From Pseudomonadota bacterium (GTDB lineage Bacteria > Pseudomonadota > Alphaproteobacteria > Rhizobiales > Hyphomicrobiaceae): DNA of 64,000 nt. The translations under genes and the position numbers were made by a program. This document shows positions 49,112-56,808 of this stretch, in pieces. The notes beneath the pieces are model-generated. The model made no database searches, was not told the DNA's origin, and worked only from the letters and a program-made list of their open reading frames with translations. The DNA lies in NCBI GenBank assembly GCA_018242295.1, contig JAFECE010000006.1, forward strand, positions 1-64,000, given 5' to 3'. Within the stretch, counting starts at the first letter, position 1. Each line of letters opens with the position of its first letter.

Positions 49112-49141
49112 TCGCTGAACTCCCGTTTGCGTCAGAGTACT

Positions 49142-49168
49142 GGGGCTGCCTTCGGGCAGCCCCTTTTT
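49142..49168 (+). terminator. Rho-independent terminator of the porin gene
   Basis: GGGGCTGCC and GGCAGCCCC form a 9-bp perfect stem around a TTCG tetraloop and are followed directly by five Ts. It lies 30 bases after the porin stop. Confidence 0.95.
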
Positions 49169-49378
49169 GTTGAGTCCCTCCCGGGCCAAATGGGGCGCCA
49201 GGGTGACGGCAGGGATCGGACCAAACTGTGTGTCGTTCCAGCAACATGGCTGCGGTACAACAGCGACGATAAGAAACGGTCGTTGTCCAGTTAACGGACG
49301 ACTAACGCCATTGAAGTTCTGGTATCTACCGCGCAACATTGAAATATGTGCGTGCTTCCGAGGCATGGCGGGGTAGAC

Positions 49379-49723
49379 GTGAGACGATTGATACTGGTGG
49401 TTGGCATGCTGGCGGCGGTCGCTGCTGCAGCGAGCACCAATGTATTCTCAATGGAAGAGCAGCGCGGGGCCATCCCCGGCGGCGTCTCCGTGCCCGACGC
49501 GCCGAAGGCACAGGAGCAGGACTCATCGGCTCCTTCGAAGAGCCAGGGGACTGAAATTCGCATTCCCGGACTGGGTAAAATCGGCACCTTGCCGAAGATG
49601 GATTTCGGCCTCGATCTTCTCTATGGCGCCGCCGAGGACACCAACAGAGCCGCGGACCCCGATGCGAACTCGGACGATCAGAAGGATCTGATGATTCACG
49701 GGTCGGTGAAACATCGCTTCTAG
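49379..49723 (+). CDS. Small exported protein of unknown function
   Basis: A 114-residue product with a signal peptide-like N-terminus (LILVVGMLAAVAAAASTNVF) and a mature part that is Pro/Gly/Asp-rich, ending in DLMIHGSVKHRF. The terminal Phe and the alternating segment MDFGLDLLYGA could be strands of a small outer-membrane protein, but this is speculative. The GTG at 49379 gives the best signal peptide; an upstream ATG at 49346 is also open. It precedes ftsB by 140 bases in the same direction. No family recognised. Confidence 0.6.
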   Translation: MRRLILVVGMLAAVAAAASTNVFSMEEQRGAIPGGVSVPDAPKAQEQDSSAPSKSQGTEIRIPGLGKIGTLPKMDFGLDLLYGAAEDTNRAADPDANSDDQKDLMIHGSVKHRF

Positions 49724-49863
49724 GTCATTGGCGGCTTGCGCGCGTGCAAGTGATTGCGCCTTTGTTCGGATATGACCTTGTCCGGAGATGAACCGGGATT
49801 TACCCGCTTTTAAGCCACCGCTTCGTATATCCTCCTTGCCGCCCTTGTCGTGGGGATCGAAGC

Positions 49864-50196
49864 GTGCCCTATCCCAGCTCCTCAAAAAACCGCCCGAACG
49901 GGGCTCGACGGCTTCTTGAGCAGCTTGCCGTTACGTTCGCCTGTGTCGCACTGACCGCCTACTTCGCCTATCACATCCGCTACGGACGGCACGGCCTCGA
50001 AGCACGTGCGCAACTGACGGAGCGTTCGGCGCTCGTGGACTTCGAAATCAAGGGCCTGGAGAGCGTCCGCACGAAACTTCGCCACGACGTCGCGCTGCTG
50101 TCGCCCGAAATCCCGAATGCCGACATCGTCGAAGAAACAGCGCGCGATATGCTTGGCTACGTGCGCAGTGACGACAAAATCATCGTCGCCCAATAA
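49864..50196 (+). CDS. ftsB: Cell division protein FtsB/DivIC family (septum formation initiator)
   Basis: A 110-residue bitopic protein of the FtsB/DivIC family that links FtsL and FtsQ in the divisome. It has an N-terminal cytoplasmic tail, one transmembrane helix (LAVTFACVALTAYFAYHI, about residues 21-38), a periplasmic coiled coil (LEARAQLTERSALVDFEIKG LESV region, about 45-75) and the conserved end block VEETARDMLGYVRSDDKIIV. The start is GTG. In most Rhizobiales ftsB lies between eno and pdhA; here neither neighbour is present, and a DUF5076 gene follows. Confidence 0.9.
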   Translation: MPYPSSSKNRPNGARRLLEQLAVTFACVALTAYFAYHIRYGRHGLEARAQLTERSALVDFEIKGLESVRTKLRHDVALLSPEIPNADIVEETARDMLGYVRSDDKIIVAQ

Positions 50197-50335
50197 GCAC
50201 CGTAGTTTATGACTACCATCAAGGTATCGTCGCAATGCGCGCGTGCGCCCGAAGCGTTAATCGCCGCTTGAGCATCGCACCGAGACTGGCTACGTCCATG
50301 AGATGCCTTAGGTGCATCGAAGGAGTCCGTTGAAC

Positions 50336-50665
50336 ATGTCAGATTTGCGGGATGCGGACGACCTCCTTGAACTCGAAATTCCTGAAGAAGTGCCGGAAGC
50401 GGATCAGGCCGTCGAGCTTATCAGAGCCTGGGTCGCCGATGGCGCTCTCGTCGTAACGCTCAACGGCGAAGCCTTTGGTGAGCGGTTGGAAGAATGGGGC
50501 AGGCTGCTCGCGCAGATCGGTCACCACGTCGCACGTTCGGCATCCATGAACGGAGAGACCGGCGAACAGCGATTGATCGCGGCCGTTCGCAAAGGCTTCG
50601 ACGAAGCATTTCCGAAGAACGAGTTGGCTGTCTACGGTAAAGCTCGGAAGCGCGTCACCCATTAG
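50336..50665 (+). CDS. DUF5076 family protein
   Basis: A 109-residue acidic cytosolic protein. The block AVELIRAWVADGALVVTLNG followed by EEWGRLLAQIGHHVARSASM matches the DUF5076 pattern as I remember it. In other Rhizobiales this small protein is encoded inside the pyruvate dehydrogenase operon, but no pdh gene is near here. AAGGAG ten bases before the ATG at 50336 supports the start. Function unknown. Confidence 0.78.
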   Translation: MSDLRDADDLLELEIPEEVPEADQAVELIRAWVADGALVVTLNGEAFGERLEEWGRLLAQIGHHVARSASMNGETGEQRLIAAVRKGFDEAFPKNELAVYGKARKRVTH

Positions 50666-50900
50666 GGCCGCGGGCTTTGCGAAAGACCGCTGCTGGGGCT
50701 ATGTCAGACCGGCCCCATACGTTCTGTTGCCGATATGCGCCAGAACTTCGATGTCCACACTTTAGGCTGCTCTCTCTGGTCTTCCGCCCAATTTGACGGG
50801 GGATGACTGAGCCTCGCCGCCTTGCGTCGCGTACCGCCTAATCGCTAAGCAATGACGAGGTGCGCGTCGAGTTGTGGGTGGCAACTCCCTGGGGGTTTCG

Positions 50901-51278
50901 ATGAGAAAAGTTCATATTGGCAAAATCGGTTTGATCGCCGTTGCGGCGGCTTTGACGTGCGGCTGCGCAAATTCGGGATTGGATCTTTCGACAGCATCGG
51001 TGACGACGCCCGAAAAGACAGCGAAAGCTGATCCCGCTTGCGCAACTCTTGCCAGCCAGATCAACACGCTGAAGGCTGACGGTACAATCGATAAGCTGGA
51101 GAAGGCAGCCGACGGCAAGGGCGCCCAGGTTTCAGTGAAGCGCACGGCTCTGCAGAAGCAGGCTGAGCTCAATAAGGCTTACGGCGAATTCCAGACGAAG
51201 TGCGGCGCCAGCGTTCCAAGCCAGGTCGCTGCCCAACAGCCCGCCAAACCTCCGGCTTCGCTCCCGGCCGCGAACTAA
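50901..51278 (+). CDS. Small exported (lipoprotein-like) protein, first of a related pair
   Basis: A 125-residue protein with an N-terminal signal (GKIGLIAVAAALTCGCANSG); the cysteines at the end of the hydrophobic stretch suggest lipidation, though the lipobox is not canonical. The mature part has a cysteine in ADPACATLASQINTLKADG and one in GEFQTKCGAS that bracket a helical segment, then a Pro/Ala tail. The same cysteine-bracketed helix, with clear sequence similarity, appears in the next gene. Function unknown. Confidence 0.7.
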   Translation: MRKVHIGKIGLIAVAAALTCGCANSGLDLSTASVTTPEKTAKADPACATLASQINTLKADGTIDKLEKAADGKGAQVSVKRTALQKQAELNKAYGEFQTKCGASVPSQVAAQQPAKPPASLPAAN

Positions 51279-51477
51279 CGAATCCTGGTTTCGACGGAAT
51301 GAGGCCTAGCGCGCCGTATTGGCGCGCTAGATGCGGCCATTTTGAAACCTTTATTGCCGCAGTGCCACAGGATGGCCACGGGGGATTGCGAAGGCTCCCT
51401 GGCTGTGATTTCTGCAACGTTAGAAGAAATTTTGTTTCGGAAGCCTCTTCGTAGATCCAAGCTAAGTGGGACGAATA

Positions 51478-51765
51478 ATGCGGGGTTGTTTAGCTGTTGC
51501 TTTCGTGATCGCCCTCTCTGGGGCGCTGCAGGGATGTGGTGGCGCTGCAGGAAACAGCGGCGGTGATCCGGGAGCGAGGCCTCTTCCTCCGGGTGAGTCA
51601 TGCGGTTCGATTCGCGGTGAGCTCAATCGCCTGGATTCGAAGGGCGTGCCCGCTCAGGTTGAACGCGCCAGCAGCGGCGGCAAGCTGACGCCCGCCCAGC
51701 GCGCCGACGTCGACAAGTACAACGACCTGCTGAACCAGTATCTGGGCGCTCGCTGCCACGTTTGA
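51478..51765 (+). CDS. Small lipoprotein, second of a related pair
   Basis: A 95-residue lipoprotein. The signal peptide ends in a good lipobox (SGALQGC) and a Gly-rich linker follows. The mature domain (GESCGSIRGELNRLDSKGVP... YLGARC) begins and ends with a cysteine and aligns with the domain of the upstream gene: ACATLASQINTLKADGTIDK against SCGSIRGELNRLDSKGVPAQ. The pair probably arose by duplication and the two cysteines may form a disulfide. Function unknown. Confidence 0.75.
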   Translation: MRGCLAVAFVIALSGALQGCGGAAGNSGGDPGARPLPPGESCGSIRGELNRLDSKGVPAQVERASSGGKLTPAQRADVDKYNDLLNQYLGARCHV

Positions 51766-51826
51766 GACGGGGAACTGAAGAACTGGGCATCGCGCCTCGC
51801 GCGACCGGAAATGCGTTGGAGCGAAA

Positions 51827-52081
51827 ATGGACACGCAAACGCGCGAGCTGATCGTCTTTGCGATCATCGGAATTATCGCCGGCTTTCTCGCTTCCCTGGT
51901 CGTGGGAGGGAATGGCCTGATCCGGTACCTGATCACCGGCGTCATCGGCGCCTTCGTCGGCGGTTATCTGTTTCGGGCGCTGGGCATCAATCTCGGGATC
52001 GGAAATGCCTTCGTCTCGGAAGTCGTCACGGCGGCGATCGGCGCAATCATCATCGTTCTGCTCGCGCGCCTGATCGCTTAA
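51827..52081 (+). CDS. GlsB/YeaQ/YmgE family stress-response membrane protein
   Basis: An 84-residue integral membrane protein with three hydrophobic helices and glycine-zipper motifs (GIIAGFLASLVVGGNGLIRY, ITGVIGAFVGGYLFRALG). The family, also called transglycosylase-associated protein, is induced by stress in several bacteria; its molecular role is unclear. In other Rhizobiales I recall it beside lpd and lipA, upstream of the RatA/COQ10 gene, which follows here. Confidence 0.9.
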   Translation: MDTQTRELIVFAIIGIIAGFLASLVVGGNGLIRYLITGVIGAFVGGYLFRALGINLGIGNAFVSEVVTAAIGAIIIVLLARLIA

Positions 52082-52175
52082 AGACGGCGGCACGATCGGC
52101 TGCACCCCGCATGGTGCGGCCGCGTGAAGCATACGCTTTTCCCAACGCTGCCAGCCGTGCCATAAGACCGGCGCC

Positions 52176-52643
52176 ATGCCATCATTTTCCACCCAGCGGC
52201 ACGTCCGCTTTTCGGCCGAGCAAATGTTCGCGCTCGTCGCCGACATCGAAAAATATCCTGAGTTTCTTCCGCTGTGCACCGGCCTGACGGTGCTGTCCCG
52301 CCAGCAGACTGCAGCTGGTGCGGATCTGACCGCGCGCATGAGCGTCGGTTACAAAACCATCGCCGAAAGCTTCACGACCCGCGTCGTCATTGATCGGCCA
52401 GCCCGCCAGATCGATGTCAGCTACCTCGACGGTCCGTTCAAGCACCTCGAGAACCGCTGGGAATTCCATGACGATTCATCGGGATGCATGGTCGACTTTT
52501 TCATCGACTACGAGTTTCGCTCGAAACTTCTCGGCGTTCTGATGGGCACGATGTTTGATCAGGCGTTCAGACGTTTCACGCACGCATTCGAAGAGCGTGC
52601 GGCTAAAGTCTACGGAACGGCACCGAAGACAGCCGGGGCCTAA
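52176..52643 (+). CDS. COQ10/RatA family polyketide cyclase (START-like) protein
   Basis: A 155-residue START-domain protein of the COQ10/RatA group. It shows RHVRFSAEQMFALVADIEKY followed by PEFLPLC, then FTTRVVIDRPARQIDVSYLD and GPFKHLENRWEFH, with VDFFIDYEFRSKLLGVLM at the end. COQ10 binds ubiquinone and aids respiration; the name RatA comes from an E. coli relative described as a toxin acting on 50S subunits. In this phylum the quinone-binding role is more likely. Its stop overlaps the convergent pentapeptide-repeat gene by four bases. Confidence 0.92.
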   Translation: MPSFSTQRHVRFSAEQMFALVADIEKYPEFLPLCTGLTVLSRQQTAAGADLTARMSVGYKTIAESFTTRVVIDRPARQIDVSYLDGPFKHLENRWEFHDDSSGCMVDFFIDYEFRSKLLGVLMGTMFDQAFRRFTHAFEERAAKVYGTAPKTAGA

Positions 52644-53488
52644 CGGACGCTCTTCCCTAGGTCTTTTGCAAGTTCCAAACCCCTGAGTCTGTCCAGCCCC
52701 TTGGCATCGCGAAGCTTGGCGCCGGAGAGATTGGCGCCGCGAAGGTCCGCGTCGGTGAGGTCCGCACCTGTCAAATCGGCGTTCGTCAGGTCGGCGCCCG
52801 AGAGATCCGCGCCCGAAAGATCAGCTCCGCGCAGGATGACATCGCGCATGATCGCGCCATTGAGGTGAGCGAAACTCAATTGGGCGCGGCCCATGTCCGC
52901 CCGGGTCAGGATTGCCCTCTCGAGCTTGGCGCTCGTGAAATCGGTCCGCCAGATGTGCTCGATGAATCCCGTCGTGTTGGTCGGCGCACAATGGGAATCG
53001 GTAAGATCGGCCCCCGAGAAATCCGAACCCGCGAAGGTCCCGAAAAATCGCGCGCCCCGCAGCGAAGCGGCCCTGAGGCTCGGCGCCTCGACCGGCAGTG
53101 GCGCCAGGGTGGAGAACGTCGACGGGCGCAACAGGCTGGCGTTATCGAGACGCGCGCCGTCGAGACGTGCGCCGACGAGCGTGACGCGATCGAGGTTCGC
53201 GCCGGTCAGGTTGGCGTTGGAAAGGTTCGCCCCGGAAAGATCGGCTCCAAACAAATTGGATTGACTGAGATCAGCCTCCTTGAAGTCGAGACCGGCAAGA
53301 TCGAGCCGGGCCAAATCCCGTTTGTTGAGGGCAGGGTGGCTGCCCGGCGCGGCGTGAAAGACGAGGATCGAGACATCCCGCGCCGACATTTCAGCCGCTC
53401 CGACAGAACTCGAGCCCAGGGCAATCATGGCGCTAAGCGTCGCCAGGAAGCCGGCGCCGCCAGAAACCGAAGGTCTCACCCGTCTCAT
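52640..53488 (-). CDS. Exported pentapeptide-repeat protein
   Basis: A 282-residue protein with a signal peptide (GFLATLSAMIALGSSSVGAA) and two blocks of A(D/N)LxX pentapeptide repeats, about residues 58-115 (ADLSQSNLFGADLSGANLSN and on) and 205-270 (RGADLSGADLSGADLTNADL and on), forming quadrilateral beta helices. A non-repeat stretch with a single cysteine (SHCAPTNTTGFIEHIWRTDF) interrupts them. Its ATG overlaps the stop of cinA (ATGA), so it is translationally coupled to cinA. Unlike Qnr or MfpA it is exported. Function unknown. Confidence 0.85.
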   Translation of the reverse strand: MRRVRPSVSGGAGFLATLSAMIALGSSSVGAAEMSARDVSILVFHAAPGSHPALNKRDLARLDLAGLDFKEADLSQSNLFGADLSGANLSNANLTGANLDRVTLVGARLDGARLDNASLLRPSTFSTLAPLPVEAPSLRAASLRGARFFGTFAGSDFSGADLTDSHCAPTNTTGFIEHIWRTDFTSAKLERAILTRADMGRAQLSFAHLNGAIMRDVILRGADLSGADLSGADLTNADLTGADLTDADLRGANLSGAKLRDAKGLDRLRGLELAKDLGKSVR

Positions 53489-53988
53489 GCGGCTGCCTCC
53501 CGAAGCATTCTAAGGGCGGCCCGGAGGCTCGCGAGACGAACTTCATCCCGCCCGATTTCCCCAAATGTATGACGTTCGACGCGTGGCGCATCGAAGACGG
53601 AAGCGATCCCGATGTAAACTAGGCCTACGGGCTTATGCGGACTGCCGCCGCCTGGACCGGCAATGCCGGTGATCGAAACGGCGAGATCGACGCCCGTCTT
53701 GCGAATGACGCCGTCGGCCATGGCGTGGGCAACCGCCTCGCTGACCGCGCCATACTCCCTGATGAGTTCGGCATCGACGCCGATCATGCCCGACTTTGCT
53801 TCGTCCGCGTAAGTGACGAACCCGCCGAAAAAGACGTCGGACGACCCGGCAATGGCGGTTATCGCGGCGGCGACGAGCCCGCCCGTGCAGCTTTCGGCCG
53901 CCGCCAGCAGCCTTCGCCGGGCTCGGAGCGCATCAATGAGCCGGCTGGCATCTTCGAGTACGTCGGCAGGAAACAGGTCGAGGCTCAC
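53485..53988 (-). CDS. cinA: CinA family protein (nicotinamide-nucleotide amidohydrolase)
   Basis: A 167-residue protein equal to the C-terminal amidohydrolase domain of CinA (PncC type), which deamidates nicotinamide mononucleotide to nicotinate mononucleotide. Key blocks are LLAAAESCTGGLVAAAITAI (active-site Ser in AESCTGG), FFGGFVTYADEAKSGMIGV, and SITGIAGPGGGSPHKPVGLV. It lacks the N-terminal COG1058 domain. I use the GTG at 53988, with GGGGAG just upstream; an upstream ATG would cross the hairpin. The product is coupled by ATGA overlap to the pentapeptide protein. Confidence 0.93.
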   Translation of the reverse strand: MSLDLFPADVLEDASRLIDALRARRRLLAAAESCTGGLVAAAITAIAGSSDVFFGGFVTYADEAKSGMIGVDAELIREYGAVSEAVAHAMADGVIRKTGVDLAVSITGIAGPGGGSPHKPVGLVYIGIASVFDAPRVERHTFGEIGRDEVRLASLRAALRMLREAAA

Positions 53989-54008
53989 CGTTGCTCCCCA
54001 AAACGACA

Positions 54009-54040
54009 GCGGGGAGTGCTTCGAATGAAGCACTCCCCGC
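54009..54040 (-). terminator. 14-bp perfect hairpin between marR and cinA, probable terminator
   Basis: GCGGGGAGTGCTTC pairs perfectly with GAAGCACTCCCCGC around a 4-nt loop. On the minus strand it is followed by TGTCGTTTT, so the T run is imperfect. It lies 44 bases after the marR stop and just upstream of the cinA ribosome site. Confidence 0.6.
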
Positions 54041-54084
54041 CAAGGCTATCTAGAGAGAGAAAAAACTGCAAACGGCTTGGCTGA

Positions 54085-54570
54085 TCAAGCCGCGGCCAGG
54101 ACTTCCGCGTGTGAAAGCAGGCTATCGAGAACGGACCGGCTATCGGAACCCATGGCCCCGACAGTTCGCTTCTGGGCATCTTGCCAGATCGGATAGGCAT
54201 CCTTCAGAACGGCCTGACCTTTGGGCGTAAGGTGCAAGCCGCGTCCACGCCGTCCGGCGGGAGGATCCATGATGATATGGCCGAGTGCGAGCAGTCGCTT
54301 CAAGTTGCGCGAGAGAGTGGACTTCTCAATGTCGAGTTCATGTCCGATCTCGACGGCAGTGATGCCGTCACGAGAAGCCAATTGCGCGAGCAGTGTGTAC
54401 TGGCTCGCGGTGATGCCGAGTGGGCGCAAGGCATCGTCGTAAACTCTCGTGACGATACGCGAGAGCTGACGCACACGGGTCGCCAAGCACATCTCCGATT
54501 GTGCCTCAGCAATTGTGCTGATGGCGTCATCGACCGGCTTGCGTTCAAGATTTTGGGGCATGATGTTCAT
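54085..54570 (-). CDS. MarR family transcriptional regulator
   Basis: A 161-residue winged-helix regulator. The HTH is in GITASQYTLLAQLASRDGIT and AVEIGHELDIEKSTLSRNLK; the wing is MDPPAGRRGRGLHLTPKGQA. A single N-terminal cysteine (EMCLATRVRQLSR, about residue 28) is in a place where some MarR/OhrR proteins carry a redox-sensing cysteine; that is only a possibility. No target is apparent; it lies between the CDF transporter and cinA, all on the minus strand, but a hairpin separates it from cinA. Confidence 0.9.
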   Translation of the reverse strand: MNIMPQNLERKPVDDAISTIAEAQSEMCLATRVRQLSRIVTRVYDDALRPLGITASQYTLLAQLASRDGITAVEIGHELDIEKSTLSRNLKRLLALGHIIMDPPAGRRGRGLHLTPKGQAVLKDAYPIWQDAQKRTVGAMGSDSRSVLDSLLSHAEVLAAA

Positions 54571-54726
54571 ATCGGCTCCCGTATGAGCACTCTCGTGGGT
54601 CGTGGCAATACAACCACTTAACCATTTGATGCCGCGATTCTGCCTTGATGGTCAACGGCGAACGCCATTGCAAAGCAGCATCAATTCTCTCCGAAAGTCG
54701 AATTGACAGCGCATGCAACGCGAGTG

Positions 54727-55347
54727 TCACGATTTAGCCGAAACGTGTTCATCCCGTGCGGCATTATAGATTTCGAGGGCTGCGCCCGCGTTCAATGCCG
54801 CGATGCCAAGTCCGACGATGAGGTCCGGCCAGCGAGACGCCGTGGCCGCAGTCAGTAGCCCCGCCGCCACGATCGCGACGTTCGCCGCCACATCGTTACG
54901 CGCCGACAGGAACGCTGCCCGGGTCAAACTTCCGCCTGTTGTTCGGAAGGGTGCGAGCATTCGCGCGCAGATGAGATTGACGGCGAACGCGCCGAAGCCG
55001 GTGATGCTGAGCGACAAGGCATCAGGAACCCGGTTATCGGAAAAGTTCTGCCAGGCCGTCCAGAGTGTCGCGAGCCCCGGAACGAGAATAATCGCTGCAA
55101 GGAGCATTCCGAGCTTGGCGCGCCGGGAAGGGCTGAAGCCCAGACCGGCGAGGATCAGCAAGTTGATTGCAGCGTCTTCGAGAAAATCGACGCTGTCGGC
55201 AAAGAGAGAAACCGATCCGATCGCGAGCGCAACCGCAAACTCGACACCGAAATATCCGAGGTTCAGAACGGCCGCATTTCGAACCGCCGATCGCAGCGCG
55301 AGATTTGTCGCGATGTCGCCAAGCGTTGAATCGGGCGCTTCGCTCAT
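54727..55347 (-). CDS. Cation diffusion facilitator (CDF)-like transporter
   Basis: A 206-residue membrane protein with about six hydrophobic segments and the CDF opening NAAVLNLGYFGVEFAVALAI, then SLFADSVDFLEDAAINLLIL, where the Asp pair replaces the usual HxxxD zinc site of helix 2. The second site near SARNDVAANVAIVAAG retains NDVxxN in the place of HxxxD. The short length means the cytoplasmic C-terminal domain is missing. Metal specificity may differ from Zn exporters. Its start overlaps the ispDF stop by four bases, so it is coupled to ispDF. Confidence 0.85.
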   Translation of the reverse strand: MSEAPDSTLGDIATNLALRSAVRNAAVLNLGYFGVEFAVALAIGSVSLFADSVDFLEDAAINLLILAGLGFSPSRRAKLGMLLAAIILVPGLATLWTAWQNFSDNRVPDALSLSITGFGAFAVNLICARMLAPFRTTGGSLTRAAFLSARNDVAANVAIVAAGLLTAATASRWPDLIVGLGIAALNAGAALEIYNAARDEHVSAKS

Positions 55348-56528
55348 TTGCCCTCAGCCGGAACGAACACCGTCGCCGTTGCCATGGCGGCAATGCCTTC
55401 GCGGCGGCCGACAAAACCCATGCATTCCATTGTGGTGGCTTTGATACCGACACGGTTTGGCGGAAGGCCAAGGACGTCGCCGATCAAATTCTGCATCGCC
55501 GGCCGGTGCGGGCCGATGCGCGGCGCTTCTGCCAAAACCGTGATGTCGACATTGCCAATCTGCCCGCCAATTTCGCGAATCCGGCGGGCGGCGTCCTCGA
55601 GAAACAGCCGCGACGCAGCACCCTTCCATTTCGGATCGGAAGGGGGGAAGTGCTGGCCGATGTCGCCATCGCCGATCGCGCCGAGCAGAGCGTCCGTCAA
55701 TGCGTGCAGCACGACGTCGGCATCGGAGTGACCTTCCAATTTATGCGTGTGCGGAATTTTCACGCCGCCGAGCCAAACATGATCGCCGTCCGTAAAACGA
55801 TGGACGTCAAAGCCCGTGCCGGTGCGAGGTTCGCGCGCACTTGTCATCTGCCGGTCGGCCAATTTGAGATCCTCTGCCGTTGTAATTTTGATGTTCCCGA
55901 TCGAATCCTCAACGACCGCGACCTTGAGGCCAGCCCATTCCGCGATCGCCGCATCGTCGGTGAACGTATCCAATCCCTTTGCGGCCGCGGCGCGATGGGC
56001 ATCGATGATCGGCGCGAATTGAAATCCTTGCGGCGTTTGTGCCCGCCATAGTCCGGCGCGCGCAACCGTCTCCGTCACGAGGCCGTCGCCGTCCGTTCGC
56101 TTCAAGGTGTCCGTAACGGGAAGTGCCGCGAGCGCCGCCGGACGCTCTCGAAGAGCCGCGATCACGTTCGAGATTGTTTTTGCCGAAACGAACGGCCGCG
56201 CCGCATCGTGGATCAGGACGACGTCGGGCGCTGCCGCTACCAAAGCCTCAAGCCCACGGAGCACCGACGCCTGCCTGCTCGCGCCTCCGGTCGCCGTCGC
56301 TGAAAGCTTCCTGGAGCCGCACCCCTCGGTGGCATTTTTATAAAGGTCGGCATCGTCCGGATGGATGACGACCTTGATCTCATCGATCTCTGCATGATGT
56401 GCAAAGGCGTCGATGGCGCGGGCAAGAACCGTCCTGCCTCCGATGGACGCATACTGCTTGGGGCCCGAACCCTGGGCAGCGGCACGCGTCCCCCGGCCGG
56501 CCGCGACGATCAAAGCGGCAATGCGCAA
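55344..56528 (-). CDS. ispDF: Bifunctional IspD/IspF enzyme of the MEP pathway
   Basis: A 394-residue fusion. The N-terminal half (about 1-225) is IspD, 2-C-methyl-D-erythritol 4-phosphate cytidylyltransferase (IVAAGRGTRAAAQGSGPKQY, VLIHDAARPFVSAKTISNVI). The C-terminal half (about 235-392) is IspF, MEcPP synthase (TGFDVHRFTDGDHVWLGGVK with the zinc-binding Asp and His, then GHSDADVVLHALTDALLGAI). Fusion is common in alphaproteobacteria; IspE acts between the two steps and is not present here. The start is TTG with AAGGAG eight bases upstream. It is divergent from dusB. Confidence 0.96.
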   Translation of the reverse strand: MRIAALIVAAGRGTRAAAQGSGPKQYASIGGRTVLARAIDAFAHHAEIDEIKVVIHPDDADLYKNATEGCGSRKLSATATGGASRQASVLRGLEALVAAAPDVVLIHDAARPFVSAKTISNVIAALRERPAALAALPVTDTLKRTDGDGLVTETVARAGLWRAQTPQGFQFAPIIDAHRAAAAKGLDTFTDDAAIAEWAGLKVAVVEDSIGNIKITTAEDLKLADRQMTSAREPRTGTGFDVHRFTDGDHVWLGGVKIPHTHKLEGHSDADVVLHALTDALLGAIGDGDIGQHFPPSDPKWKGAASRLFLEDAARRIREIGGQIGNVDITVLAEAPRIGPHRPAMQNLIGDVLGLPPNRVGIKATTMECMGFVGRREGIAAMATATVFVPAEGK

Positions 56529-56808
56529 GATGTGAACTCCTTAGAAATGCTCGATGCATGATGCCCCGGCCTTCCGTGCCTGCTGGCGGGATCTTACGCA
56601 ACACCCCGCGGCCTAAGAAAATGATCCGGATGGAGCACCGGATGCCAATTTCAAAGCTGCCAGGTGCTCAGCCGCGTCAAATCGGCAATTGCCAAACGTC
56701 TTGTTCACCCTTGCGAAATGGCCGCCCGACGCCTAGTCTGCCCAAACTCGCAGCACAAATGCGATCTGCACATGGAATAGGCAGAGGTTGGGGACTGGGT
56801 TCGCCCGT

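Noticed and set aside
47852..49366. A 504-codon minus-strand open frame covering the porin gene
   Set aside because: It is antisense to a clear Porin_2 gene with signal peptide and terminator, and it has no domain of its own.
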